From Hellea sp965224755 (lineage in GTDB: Bacteria; Pseudomonadota; Alphaproteobacteria; Caulobacterales; Maricaulaceae), in assembly GCA_965224755.1 (NCBI GenBank), contig OZ245061.1, forward strand, positions 2,480,001 to 2,544,000: DNA of 64,000 bases. The letters run 5' to 3'. Below the pieces are notes generated by a model, which was given only the letters and a program-made list of their open reading frames with translations, made no database searches and was not told the origin of the DNA. Positions 34,398 to 44,244 of the stretch are shown one piece after another (position 1 is the first letter of the stretch; each line of letters starts with the position of its first letter). Position numbers and translations under genes: made by a program.

Positions 34398-34506
34398 TGC
34401 TACCCTCACCCGTTCGCATATTGACACACCTGACTTACACCTATAGGAGAAAATGTAAAGTCACTAATAGAATATTAAAAATTAACCCGCAAAAGGGGAG
34501 TGTAAA
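34398..34506. promoter_or_regulatory. Divergent promoter region of the Rhs island
   Basis: 109 bases between the full-length Rhs gene (minus) and the small YD-repeat gene (plus). AT-rich stretches are present (ATATTAAAAATTAA) and GGGGAG precedes the plus-strand ATG. No promoter pair could be fixed. Confidence 0.4.
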
Positions 34507-35016
34507 ATGGGCCATATTGCAAGACTAGGCGCGGGAGTTTTTGCACTCGCTTTGTTGATATCAACGCCGTCTTTCGCGCAAACGACAACGACTTACAGCT
34601 ATGACACACAAGGCCGCCTAACCGCCGTAGATGACAGCGTCATTGGCGACATCACCTATGATTATGACGATGCGGGGAACCTCATTGACCGAACGGTTGG
34701 CGCAGGAGGCGGAGGCACAAATTCATCCCCGACATGCCCCGCGCCCTATGTTACGATCACATTTAATGTAAATTATGCCTTTGTGTCGCCTTTGGGCCAA
34801 TGTAGCGACCCTGATGGCGACACATTAATAATAACTGCAGCCGAAATTACCTTCGGCACGGGCGCAAATGTCACTGTAAATACGCCTACCCAGTTATATT
34901 TTTCCACCCTGCCTTGCGATTTAACTTTTGCAGAATTTACGGTCTCTGATGGCAATGGCGGCGCCGCCACCGGAAACGTTGAAATCGAACGCTTTGACGA
35001 AATTTGCGATTTATAA
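34507..35016 (+). CDS. Small secreted protein with two YD repeats and a cadherin-like end
   Basis: 169 residues. AAAGGGGAG precedes the ATG. The signal peptide ends near STPSFAQ. Directly after it come two YD-type repeats (TYSYDTQGRLTAVDD and TYDYDDAGNLIDR), a Gly-rich linker, and a C-terminal region of the VCBS/cadherin-like kind (DPDGDTLIITAAE, FTVSDGNGGAATG) with several Cys. It is divergent to the full-length Rhs gene and is much too short to form a shell. Function unknown. Confidence 0.75.
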   Translation: MGHIARLGAGVFALALLISTPSFAQTTTTYSYDTQGRLTAVDDSVIGDITYDYDDAGNLIDRTVGAGGGGTNSSPTCPAPYVTITFNVNYAFVSPLGQCSDPDGDTLIITAAEITFGTGANVTVNTPTQLYFSTLPCDLTFAEFTVSDGNGGAATGNVEIERFDEICDL

Positions 35017-35075
35017 CGCAAATTAATTAATCACCCGGTTTACTTAGCAGTCGAGACGCTAACAATTGCAAAGCA

Positions 35076-35102
35076 TAAAAAAGCCGCCCCGAAGGACGGC
35101 TC
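35076..35102 (-). terminator. rpoC terminator
   Basis: Read on the minus strand: AGCCGTCC-TTCG-GGGCGGCT followed by TTTTTT, just after the rpoC stop. It ends the long secE-to-rpoC block. Confidence 0.85.
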
Positions 35103-35125
35103 TTTAATTTTTGCTTTGCGCGGGC

Positions 35126-38100
35126 CTATTCCGCTGCGTCGCCTTCAATTTCGCTTGGAAATTCTTCGAGCTGCGGCGCGTTGGCCGCGCGTTCTTCGAG
35201 AACTTTCTCGTCGCGATCATTGGCGAGTTTTTGGTATTTGCGCAGATTTGCACCCGTGCCCGCCGGGATGAGGCGGCCAACAATGACATTCTCTTTCAGG
35301 CCTTCGAGCATGTCTTCCTTGCCCTGAACAGAGGCTTCCGTGAGGACGCGTGTTGTCTCTTGGAAAGACGCCGCCGAGATGAACGAACGAGTCTGTAGTG
35401 AGGCTTTGGTGATGCCTAGCAAAACAGGTTTGCCCACCGCAGGAGCCGCTTTTTTATTGCGCTCAAACAGGGCTTCATTGACCTGATTAAATTCAATACG
35501 GTCCAATTGTTCCTTCCTAAGCAAGGTCGTATCGCCGGGGTCAGTAATCTCGACCTTTTGCAGCATTTGGCGCACGATGACTTCGATATGCTTGTCATTA
35601 ATCGGCACGCCTTGCAGACGGTAAACACCTTGGACTTCATCGACAAGATATTCGGCCAAGGCTTCGACGCCCATAATTGCGAGGATGTCATGCGGAGCCG
35701 GATTACCGTCAATAATGAAGTCACCCTTCTTCACAGAATCGCCCTCAGAGACGAGCATATGTTTGCCTTTGGCAATGAGATAGGAAGACGGGTCTGCAGA
35801 CTCGTCTTCGGGCAAGATTTGAATTTTGCGCTTGTTTTTATAATCACGCGTAAATTCTATTTTGCCGTCAATATCCGCGATTACCGCATCGTCTTTCGGA
35901 CGGCGGGCTTCGAAAAGCTCGGCCACTCGCGGCAGGCCACCGGTAATATCGCGCTGCGTAGCGCCGCCTTTGGCAATACGCGCAAGCGCTGCGCCGGGCT
36001 TAACCTTGTCTCCATCTTGAACAGAGAGGATCGCGCCAACAGCCAGCATATAGCGGGCAATATTACCATTTTTGAGTTTGACGGGTTCGCCCTTATCATC
36101 TTCAATCACGGCCACAGGCTGGATATCACCGGATTTGGACGAGGCCCGCCAGTCAACAATGACTTTGGACGAAATGCCGGTTTCTTCATCGGTCTCTTCC
36201 TTGGCCGAAACACCGTCAACAATGTCGAGCAAGCGAACCGTACCGCCAACGTCGGTCAGGATAGGCGTTGAATAAGGGTCCCAATCCGCGAGGCGATCGC
36301 CGCGCTTGACTTTTGCGCCCGATTTAACGGCCATGATGGAGCCGTAATCGACCTTATGAGTCTCGAGCTCTTTGCCGTCCTTATCGACGATAGAGAATTC
36401 GAGCTTGCGGGATTTAACAATAAAGCCGGTATCCATTTTAATGACGTCGCCCGCATCATATTCGATCTTACCTTCATTAGAACTTTCCGTACCAGATTTA
36501 TCAGACACTGAGGCCGTGCCGCCAATATGGAACGTTCGCATGGTCAGCTGCGTGCCGGGTTCGCCAATAGACTGCGCCGCGATAACACCGACCGCTTCGC
36601 CCATATTAACTTTCGTCCCGCGCGCCAGATCGCGGCCATAACAGGTCGCGCAAATTCCGGTCACGGTTTCGCATGTCAGCGGGCTGCGCGTGCGCAAATT
36701 TTGTAGGCCGGAGGCATCAATTTCGGCCGCGATATCTTCGTCAACATAAGTATTGGCGGGATACAGCAACTCGCCATTACGCGGATCATGAATGTCTTCA
36801 GCCAATGTACGGCCCAATGTCCGTTCACCGAGGGAAACAACCACTTCGCCTGAATCGACAACAGGTTTCAACTCAATGCCGTTCGTCGTGCCGCAATCCT
36901 GCTCGGTCACGATACAGTCTTGCGCAACGTCAACGAGGCGGCGTGTGAGGTAACCCGAGTTCGCAGTTTTCAAAGCCGTATCGGCCAGACCCTTACGCGC
37001 CCCATGGGTCGAGTTAAAGTAATCCATCACGGTCAGGCCTTCTTTAAAGTTAGCCGTAATCGGGGTTTCGATAATCTCGCCGGACGGCTTGGCCATAAGA
37101 CCGCGCATACCCGCCAATTGTTTCATCTGGTTCTTAGACCCACGAGCGCCGGAATCGGCCATCATGAAGATCGAATTGATGACCTTACGCGGCTTGGCCG
37201 CTTCGTCCATCATAGCGTCCGCTACTTTGTCAGTACATTTTGACCACGCATCAACGACTTTGTTATATTTCTCGCCGCGCGTGATAAGACCGTCAGCATA
37301 TTGCTGCTCAAAGTCAGAGACGAGATCTTGTGTCTCATTCACCAGCGTATATTTTTTCGCAGGAATAACCATGTCGTCCTTACCGAAAGAAATACCGGCA
37401 TGACAGGCTTCGCGAAAACCAAGAGCCATCATCTTATCGGCAAAGATCACCGTCGCCTTTTGTCCGGCGTGGCGATAGACCGTGTCGATCACTTTCCCGA
37501 TCTCTTTCTTGGTCAGCGTCTTGTTGATAATATCATATTTGACGAGGTGATGACGCGGCAGATATTCAGCCAGCTTAAGCCGGCCCGGACAGGTTTCGGC
37601 CACTTCATAAGTGACAGTTCCGTCCTCGGCAGTGACCGGGAAACGGCCCTTCACTTTGGAGTGGATAGTAATGATCTTATTATCCAGCGCCGCTTCGAGT
37701 TCGCAAATATCAGCGAACATCATGCCTTCGCCTTTCTCGCCGTCGCGCATTAGCGACATATAATAAAGGCCGAGAACGATATCCTGAGACGGCACAATAA
37801 TCGGTTTACCATTGGCGGGCGACAGAATGTTATTGGTCGACATCATCAAGACGCGGGCTTCGAGTTGCGCTTCAATAGAGAGCGGAACGTGAACGGCCAT
37901 TTGGTCGCCGTCAAAATCAGCATTGAAAGCCGCACACACAAGCGGGTGAAGACGGATCGCCTTACCTTCTGTCAGCTTAGGCTCGAACGCCTGAATACCA
38001 AGTCTATGAAGAGTCGGGGCGCGGTTAAGCAGCACAGGATGTTCGCGAATAACTTCGTCGAGAATATCCCAGACTTCGGGGCGTTCTTTTTCAACCAGTT

Positions 38101-39301
38101 TCTTGGATTGCTTTACGGTTCCTGAAAGACCTTTGGCGTCAAGACGCGCATAGATAAACGGCTTAAACAGCTCCAGCGCCATTTTCTTGGGCAGACCACA
38201 TTCATGCAGTTTCAGCTCAGGGCCAACCACGATTACGGAACGGCCGGAATAGTCAACGCGCTTTCCGAGCAGGTTCTGACGGAAACGGCCTTGCTTACCT
38301 TTGAGCATATCTGACATGGATTTCAGCGGGCGCTTATTGGCGCCTGTAATCACGCGGCCACGGCGGCCATTGTCAAACAGCGCATCAACGGATTCCTGCA
38401 ACATCCGTTTTTCATTTCGGATGATAATATCCGGCGCGCGCAATTCGATAAGACGCTTAAGGCGGTTATTACGGTTGATAACGCGGCGATAAAGATCGTT
38501 GAGATCAGAGGTCGCGAAACGGCCACCATCGAGCGGCACCAGCGGACGAAGTTCCGGCGGAATCACAGGAACAACCGTCAGCACCATCCATTCGGGACGG
38601 TTACCGGACGTGATAAAGGCTTCGAGCAATTTAAGACGCTTAGAAAACTTTTTCAGCTTCAGCTCTGATCCCGTTTCAGTCATATCGAAACGGGTGCGCT
38701 CAACTTCGGCTTCGAGGTCAAGATTGATCAGCATTTCGCGCACAGCTTCGGCGCCAATACCGGCGGTAAAGCTGTCTTCGCCAAATTCAGCTTGGGCGTC
38801 GAGATATTCTTCCTCGGACAGGATTTGGCGTTCAGCCAAAGATGTCAGGCCCGGCTCGGTAACGATATAGCTTTCAAAATAGAGCACGCGCTCAACTTCT
38901 TTAAGCGTCATATTGAGCATGGTTGAAATCCGCGAGGGCAGCGATTTCAAAAACCAGATATGGGCGACAGGCGCGGCCAATTCGATATGACCCATACGCT
39001 CGCGGCGCACGCGGGTAACGGTGACTTCAACGCCGCATTTCTCGCACACAACGCCTTTATATTTCATGCGCTTATATTTGCCGCAGAGACATTCGTAATC
39101 TTTGACAGGACCAAAGATACGGGCGCAAAACAGGCCGTCTTTTTCCGGCTTGAAGGTGCGATAATTTATGGTTTCCGGCTTGCGGATTTCGCCAAATGAC
39201 CAGCTATGGATTTTCTCGGGGCTGGCCAGAGAAATACGGATACGGTCAAAGGTCGGGCCTTCTTGCGCGGGATTGAAAATGTTCATGACCTCTTGGTTCA
39301 T
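35126..39301 (-). CDS. rpoC: DNA-directed RNA polymerase subunit beta'
   Basis: 1391 residues, normal for proteobacteria. The zinc site is C71/C73/C86/C89 (CLCGKYKRMKYKGVVCEKC). The catalytic Mg site is NADFDGDQM. The second zinc-binding region (LTCETVTGICATCYGRDL) and the trigger-loop region (ARGSKNQMKQLAGMRGLM) are present. It is the last gene of the rplKAJL-rpoBC block, 93 bases after rpoB. Confidence 0.99.
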   Translation of the reverse strand: MNQEVMNIFNPAQEGPTFDRIRISLASPEKIHSWSFGEIRKPETINYRTFKPEKDGLFCARIFGPVKDYECLCGKYKRMKYKGVVCEKCGVEVTVTRVRRERMGHIELAAPVAHIWFLKSLPSRISTMLNMTLKEVERVLYFESYIVTEPGLTSLAERQILSEEEYLDAQAEFGEDSFTAGIGAEAVREMLINLDLEAEVERTRFDMTETGSELKLKKFSKRLKLLEAFITSGNRPEWMVLTVVPVIPPELRPLVPLDGGRFATSDLNDLYRRVINRNNRLKRLIELRAPDIIIRNEKRMLQESVDALFDNGRRGRVITGANKRPLKSMSDMLKGKQGRFRQNLLGKRVDYSGRSVIVVGPELKLHECGLPKKMALELFKPFIYARLDAKGLSGTVKQSKKLVEKERPEVWDILDEVIREHPVLLNRAPTLHRLGIQAFEPKLTEGKAIRLHPLVCAAFNADFDGDQMAVHVPLSIEAQLEARVLMMSTNNILSPANGKPIIVPSQDIVLGLYYMSLMRDGEKGEGMMFADICELEAALDNKIITIHSKVKGRFPVTAEDGTVTYEVAETCPGRLKLAEYLPRHHLVKYDIINKTLTKKEIGKVIDTVYRHAGQKATVIFADKMMALGFREACHAGISFGKDDMVIPAKKYTLVNETQDLVSDFEQQYADGLITRGEKYNKVVDAWSKCTDKVADAMMDEAAKPRKVINSIFMMADSGARGSKNQMKQLAGMRGLMAKPSGEIIETPITANFKEGLTVMDYFNSTHGARKGLADTALKTANSGYLTRRLVDVAQDCIVTEQDCGTTNGIELKPVVDSGEVVVSLGERTLGRTLAEDIHDPRNGELLYPANTYVDEDIAAEIDASGLQNLRTRSPLTCETVTGICATCYGRDLARGTKVNMGEAVGVIAAQSIGEPGTQLTMRTFHIGGTASVSDKSGTESSNEGKIEYDAGDVIKMDTGFIVKSRKLEFSIVDKDGKELETHKVDYGSIMAVKSGAKVKRGDRLADWDPYSTPILTDVGGTVRLLDIVDGVSAKEETDEETGISSKVIVDWRASSKSGDIQPVAVIEDDKGEPVKLKNGNIARYMLAVGAILSVQDGDKVKPGAALARIAKGGATQRDITGGLPRVAELFEARRPKDDAVIADIDGKIEFTRDYKNKRKIQILPEDESADPSSYLIAKGKHMLVSEGDSVKKGDFIIDGNPAPHDILAIMGVEALAEYLVDEVQGVYRLQGVPINDKHIEVIVRQMLQKVEITDPGDTTLLRKEQLDRIEFNQVNEALFERNKKAAPAVGKPVLLGITKASLQTRSFISAASFQETTRVLTEASVQGKEDMLEGLKENVIVGRLIPAGTGANLRKYQKLANDRDEKVLEERAANAPQLEEFPSEIEGDAAE

Positions 39302-39363
39302 AACTTTTTCCTCAAATGTGAGGGGATGCGTCCATCACCTCGTTAAAATTCATCTACACTGTA

Positions 39364-39385
39364 ACAGGGCTGCGGGCAGCCCTGT
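39364..39385. other. Strong hairpin between rpoB and rpoC
   Basis: Perfect 10-base arms ACAGGGCTGC/GCAGCCCTGT separated by two bases. In the direction of transcription (minus) no T-run follows, so it is more likely an RNA processing or stabilising hairpin than a terminator. Confidence 0.5.
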
Positions 39386-39394
39386 TTTTGATTA

Positions 39395-42300
39395 CTAGCC
39401 GTTGGTCAGCTCAATGCTCAGACCCAGAGAGCGGATCTCTTTGATCAGAACGTTAAAGCTCTCCGGAATACCGGCTTCGAAAGCATCATCGCCGCGAACA
39501 ATCGACTCGTAAACTTTCGTCCGGCCGGCCACGTCGTCTGACTTAACCGTAAGCATTTCCTGCAATGTATAAGCGGCGCCGTAAGCTTCGAGCGCCCAGA
39601 CTTCCATTTCCCCGAAGCGCTGGCCACCAAATTGGGCTTTACCGCCAAGAGGTTGCTGCGTGACGAGAGAGTATGGACCGATCGAACGGGCATGGATTTT
39701 ATCATCAACCAAATGGTGAAGCTTGAGCAGATATTTATAACCCACAGTCACGGGCCGGACGAATTTCTCGCCTGTGCGGCCATCGTTAAGTACCATTTGG
39801 CCTGAACTATGCAGTCCTGCTTTTTCAAGCATGGTCACAATATCGGGCTCGCGAGCCCCGTCAAAGACAGGCGTTGCAATCGGCACGCCGCCGGTCAGGT
39901 TTCCGGCAAGCTCGATAAGCTCGTCATTTCTGCGCGGAAGCTGCTCATCTTCGCCGTAAGCGTGAACAAGGCTGGCTTTGAGCGGCGCCATATCGCCTTC
40001 GGCGCGGTAAGTTTCGAGCGCGTCGTCGATCAATTTGCCAATGCCGGCGCAAGCCCAACCCAGATGGGTTTCAAGGATTTGTCCGACATTCATCCGCGAC
40101 GGAACACCGAGAGGGTTAAGCACAATATCAACAGGCTGGCCTGTTTCCAGATACGGCATATCTTCGAGAGGATTGATCTTGGAAATCACGCCTTTATTGC
40201 CGTGACGTCCAGCCATTTTGTCGCCCGGTTGTAGCTTACGCTTCACCGCGACAAAGACCTTGACCATTTTCATGACGCCCGGCGCAAGCTCATCACCGCG
40301 CTGGAGTTTATCAACCTTATCTTCAAAACGGTCATCAAGGCGCGCTTTAGAGGTGTCATATTGCTCTTTCAAAGCTTCAAGCTCGCCAATGGCTTTTTCG
40401 TCATTAACTCCGATACGCCACCAATCGGAACGCGGAATTTCTTCCAGCGTTTCGTCGCTCACAGGGCCCTTGCGGAAACCACGCGGACCGGAAACAGCCG
40501 TCTTGCCCATCAATGTTTTCTTCACAGAGTTATAAATAGAGCGCTCAAGGATCGTAAGCTCATCGTCACGGTCTTTGCCGAGAAACTCGATTTCTTCGCG
40601 TTCGATTTGCATCGCCCGTTCATCTTTTTCTACGCCGTGGCGGTTAAAGACGCGCACTTCGACAACAGTTCCAGACGCTCCCGGAGGCAGTTTCAGAGAT
40701 GTATCGCGAACATCGGAGGCTTTTTCGCCAAAGATAGCGCGCAGAAGTTTTTCTTCCGGCGTCATCGGGCTCTCGCCTTTTGGCGTGACTTTGCCGACAA
40801 GAATATCGCTGGCATGAACTTCGGCGCCGACGGCAACAATACCGGCTTCGTCGAGGTTACGCAGAGCTTCTTCGCCGACATTGGGAATATCGCGCGTGAT
40901 CTCTTCTGGGCCGAGCTTAGTATCGCGGGCCATGACGGAGAACTCTTCGATATGCAGCGATGTATAGACATCATCGCGCACGATGCGTTCGGAAATCAGG
41001 ATCGAGTCTTCGAAGTTATAGCCATGCCACGGCATGAAGGCGACGAGCACGTTTTTACCCAAGGCCAATTCACCGAGATCGGTTGACGGGCCATCGGCGA
41101 TAATGTCGCCGAGTTTCACATCATCTCCGACTTTGACCAGCGGACGCTGGTTGATGCAGGTAGACTGGTTCGAGCGCTGAAATTTTAGCAGATTATAGAT
41201 ATCAACGCCGGAGCGTTTGAGATCCGTTTCCTTGGTCGCGCGAACAACAATACGCTTGGCATCGACTTGCTCGACAACACCTTCGCGCTTGGCCGCTACG
41301 GTCGCGCCCGAATCGAGCGCCACAACAGCTTCCATACCCGTACCGACAAGCGGAGCCTCGGCGATGAGAAGCGGCACAGCTTGCCGCATCATATTGGAAC
41401 CCATCAAGGCGCGGTTGGCATCATCATTTTCAAGGAAAGGGATAAGCGCGGCCGCAACAGAGACAAGCTGCTTGGGAGAAACGTCAATGAAATCTATATT
41501 CTCTTTGGCCACTAAGGTCACGTCGCCGTTGACGCGGCACGTAATGAAGTCCTGGGCCAATTCGCCTTTATCCGTGATCTCGGCGTTGGCTTGCGCAATA
41601 GAATAACGCGCCTCTTCCATAGCCGAGAGATAGATAACTTCGTCTTTTAGCTTGCCATTGACAATCTTGCGATAAGGACTCTCGATGAAGCCATATCTAT
41701 TCACGCGGGCATGTGTCGCCAGCGAGTTAATCAGGCCGATATTCGGCCCTTCCGGCGTTTCAATCGGGCAGATACGGCCATAATGGGTCGGATGCACATC
41801 GCGGACTTCAAAGCCAGCACGTTCGCGGGTCAAGCCGCCGGGGCCAAGCGCGGAGAGACGACGCTTATGCGTAATCTCGGAGAGCGGATTGGTTTGGTCC
41901 ATAAATTGCGAGAGCTGTGAGGAACCAAAAAACTCGCGCACAACAGCGGCGGCCGGTTTGGCATTAATAAGATCATGCGGCATAACCGTTTCAATGTCGA
42001 CAGACTGCATACGCTCTTTAATCGCGCGTTCCATGCGCAAAAGACCAATACGGTATTGGTTTTGCATCAATTCACCAACAGAGCGAACACGGCGATTGCC
42101 AAGATTGTCAATATCGTCAACTTGGCCGATACCGTCTTTGAGTTTAACCAGCGTATCGACAACAGCGAACATATCCTCAGGCCGCAAAACGCGGACATCA
42201 TTCGGACACTCCAGTTCCATGCGCAGGTTCATCTTCACCCGGCCAACATCGGAGAGATCATAGCGTTCTTTATCAAAAAACAAGCTTTGAAAGAGATCTT

Positions 42301-43663
42301 CTGCCGCTTCGGTTGTCGGCGGCTCGCCCGGACGCATGACCCGGTAAATATCAACCAGCGCCCCGTTGCGGCCATCATTCTTATCGGCCGCCAAAGTATT
42401 GCGGATATAAGGCCCGACATTGACGAAATCAATATTTAGCACGGAAAGTTCTGTAATCCCGGCTTCAATAATCAATTCCATCGCCTCTTCGGAAAGCTCA
42501 TCACCGGCCTCAGCATAGATTTGGCCTGTTGTGGTATTGACAATATCTTCGGCGACAAAGCGTTCGGACATTTCCTCATTTGAAATCAGGACAATCTTCA
42601 ACCCATCATCAGCGAGTTTCTTGGCCCCGCGCTTGGTCAACTTGCGGCCCGCAGGGGCAACAACTTCGCCCGTTTTGGCATCAACAAGATCGCGTAGCAA
42701 TTTAGACCCGCGATAATCATTCAGATTAAAAGGGCGTGTCCAGCCATCTTTTTTCTTATCCCGCTTATAATTAATCGCTTTGTAATAATGCTCAAGGATA
42801 TCTTCCTTGGTCATACCATTGATTTTAAAATCACTCTTGTGATATATGCCCGCAATCAGGCCCTTTTTCTCAGCGAGAAGGCTTAGCAGGGCACCATTTT
42901 TGATAGCGGCAATAGCCTCTTTGATTTCCTTTTTCCCGTCTTCACTTGCCGATTTACGTTCTTTTTCAAGTAAAGCAATAAATCTAGCCCTGTCATCAGA
43001 TGATGGGAGGGCATAGAGAATAGAGGTCGCCGGCAATTTACGGCGGCGGTCAATACGCGCATACAGAATGTCTTTGGCATCAAATTCAAAATCGAGCCAC
43101 GAGCCGCGATAGGGTATGATACGCGCCGAGAACAAAAACTTGCCCGAGCTGTGACCCTTGCCTTTATCATGGTCAAAGAATACACCCGGTGAGCGGTGCA
43201 TTTGCGAGACGATAACGCGTTCGGTGCCATTAACAATAAACGTGCCTTTTTCTGTCATGAGCGGAATATCGCCCATATAGACATCCTGTTCTTTGATATC
43301 TTTGACAGAGCGCGCGCCCGTATCATCGTCAACATCAAAGACAACAAGCCGCATTTTCACTTTCAGCGGCGCAGCATAAGTAATATCGCGCTGTTGGCAC
43401 TCTTCTTCGTCAAACTTTGGCGGTTCAAAGATAAAAGAGACATATTCCAGCACGGCACGGTCAGAGAAATCGCGTACAGGGAAGACAGAAAGAAAGACGC
43501 CATTCATCCCCGCTTGGCCCCGATCCTCATGCGGAATGTTCTTTTGCAAGAACTGATTATAGGAGCTCTTTTGAACTTCGATGAGATTTGGCATACGGAT
43601 CACTTCTGGAATCCGGCCAAAACTTTTGCGAATACGTTTTTTACTCGTGAACGTCAGCGACAT
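39395..43663 (-). CDS. rpoB: DNA-directed RNA polymerase subunit beta
   Basis: About 1422 residues. ATG 43663 (MSLTFTSKKRIRKSFG) and ATG 43672 are both possible starts. The rifampicin-pocket cluster reads SSQLSQFMDQTNPLSE and RRLSALGPGGL, the wild-type form. The conserved GHNFED-like HGYNFEDSILISERIV, GRHGNKGV and the C-terminal EMEVWALEAYGAAY are present. It forms the catalytic core with rpoC. Confidence 0.98.
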   Translation of the reverse strand: MSLTFTSKKRIRKSFGRIPEVIRMPNLIEVQKSSYNQFLQKNIPHEDRGQAGMNGVFLSVFPVRDFSDRAVLEYVSFIFEPPKFDEEECQQRDITYAAPLKVKMRLVVFDVDDDTGARSVKDIKEQDVYMGDIPLMTEKGTFIVNGTERVIVSQMHRSPGVFFDHDKGKGHSSGKFLFSARIIPYRGSWLDFEFDAKDILYARIDRRRKLPATSILYALPSSDDRARFIALLEKERKSASEDGKKEIKEAIAAIKNGALLSLLAEKKGLIAGIYHKSDFKINGMTKEDILEHYYKAINYKRDKKKDGWTRPFNLNDYRGSKLLRDLVDAKTGEVVAPAGRKLTKRGAKKLADDGLKIVLISNEEMSERFVAEDIVNTTTGQIYAEAGDELSEEAMELIIEAGITELSVLNIDFVNVGPYIRNTLAADKNDGRNGALVDIYRVMRPGEPPTTEAAEDLFQSLFFDKERYDLSDVGRVKMNLRMELECPNDVRVLRPEDMFAVVDTLVKLKDGIGQVDDIDNLGNRRVRSVGELMQNQYRIGLLRMERAIKERMQSVDIETVMPHDLINAKPAAAVVREFFGSSQLSQFMDQTNPLSEITHKRRLSALGPGGLTRERAGFEVRDVHPTHYGRICPIETPEGPNIGLINSLATHARVNRYGFIESPYRKIVNGKLKDEVIYLSAMEEARYSIAQANAEITDKGELAQDFITCRVNGDVTLVAKENIDFIDVSPKQLVSVAAALIPFLENDDANRALMGSNMMRQAVPLLIAEAPLVGTGMEAVVALDSGATVAAKREGVVEQVDAKRIVVRATKETDLKRSGVDIYNLLKFQRSNQSTCINQRPLVKVGDDVKLGDIIADGPSTDLGELALGKNVLVAFMPWHGYNFEDSILISERIVRDDVYTSLHIEEFSVMARDTKLGPEEITRDIPNVGEEALRNLDEAGIVAVGAEVHASDILVGKVTPKGESPMTPEEKLLRAIFGEKASDVRDTSLKLPPGASGTVVEVRVFNRHGVEKDERAMQIEREEIEFLGKDRDDELTILERSIYNSVKKTLMGKTAVSGPRGFRKGPVSDETLEEIPRSDWWRIGVNDEKAIGELEALKEQYDTSKARLDDRFEDKVDKLQRGDELAPGVMKMVKVFVAVKRKLQPGDKMAGRHGNKGVISKINPLEDMPYLETGQPVDIVLNPLGVPSRMNVGQILETHLGWACAGIGKLIDDALETYRAEGDMAPLKASLVHAYGEDEQLPRRNDELIELAGNLTGGVPIATPVFDGAREPDIVTMLEKAGLHSSGQMVLNDGRTGEKFVRPVTVGYKYLLKLHHLVDDKIHARSIGPYSLVTQQPLGGKAQFGGQRFGEMEVWALEAYGAAYTLQEMLTVKSDDVAGRTKVYESIVRGDDAFEAGIPESFNVLIKEIRSLGLSIELTNG

Positions 43664-43783
43664 CTGTGACACCTTTTAAGTTTGGACAATTGGGCTGCAG
43701 TCCCGGCTGTCCTTAAAATTCAGTGGGATGGATTAGGCTGGCCCCCGCCAGTTTACGCCTTTTACCTCGGCGCAAGAGAGGAT

Positions 43784-43812
43784 GTCAGGCGGAGTCAATA
43801 ACCCCGCCTGAC
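43784..43812. other. Inverted repeat between rplL and rpoB
   Basis: Perfect 9-base arms GTCAGGCGG/CCGCCTGAC with an 11-base loop, 10 bases after the rplL stop, with no T-run. The same position in E. coli carries an attenuator and an RNase III site that lower rpoB expression relative to rplL; the same function here is inferred. Confidence 0.5.
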
Positions 43813-43821
43813 CAAACGAGA

Positions 43822-44190
43822 CTACTTAAGCTCGACAGTGGCGCCAGCCGCTTCGAGTTTCTCTTTAATGTCGTTAGCTTCTGCCTCAGGCACGCCTTCT
43901 TTGACGGCTTTAGGCGCAGCTTCGACGAGGTCTTTAGCTTCTTTCAGGCCAAGACCTGTAATAGCGCGGACTTCTTTGATGACAGAAATTTTGTTTCCGC
44001 CAAATGATGTCATAACAACATCAAAGTCAGTCTTCTCTTCAGCAGCAGCTTCGCCGCCGCCAGCAGGGCCAGCCACAGCAACAGCTGCAGCGGCTTTGAT
44101 GCCGTTTTCTTCGAGAATGTCGTTTAGTTCTTTTGCTTCGAGGATGGTAAGACCCATCAGCTCTTTCGCGAGTTTAGCTACATCAGCCAT
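43822..44190 (-). CDS. rplL: 50S ribosomal protein L7/L12
   Basis: 122 residues. N-terminal dimerisation helices (MADVAKLAKELMGLTILEAKEL), Ala/Gly-rich hinge (AAAAVAVAGPAGGGEAAA), and the C-terminal factor-binding domain (KISVIKEVRAITGLGLKEAKDLVE). It forms the ribosome stalk with L10. Confidence 0.98.
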   Translation of the reverse strand: MADVAKLAKELMGLTILEAKELNDILEENGIKAAAAVAVAGPAGGGEAAAEEKTDFDVVMTSFGGNKISVIKEVRAITGLGLKEAKDLVEAAPKAVKEGVPEAEANDIKEKLEAAGATVELK

Positions 44191-44244
44191 TTTAGTTTCC
44201 TTTAGTTACTATCAGTTCGATTTTGCGAGAATGAATGTTGTTAA

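Noticed and set aside
35111..43669. Many plus-strand open frames over rpoB and rpoC
   Set aside because: They are shadows of long, strongly conserved genes on the other strand.
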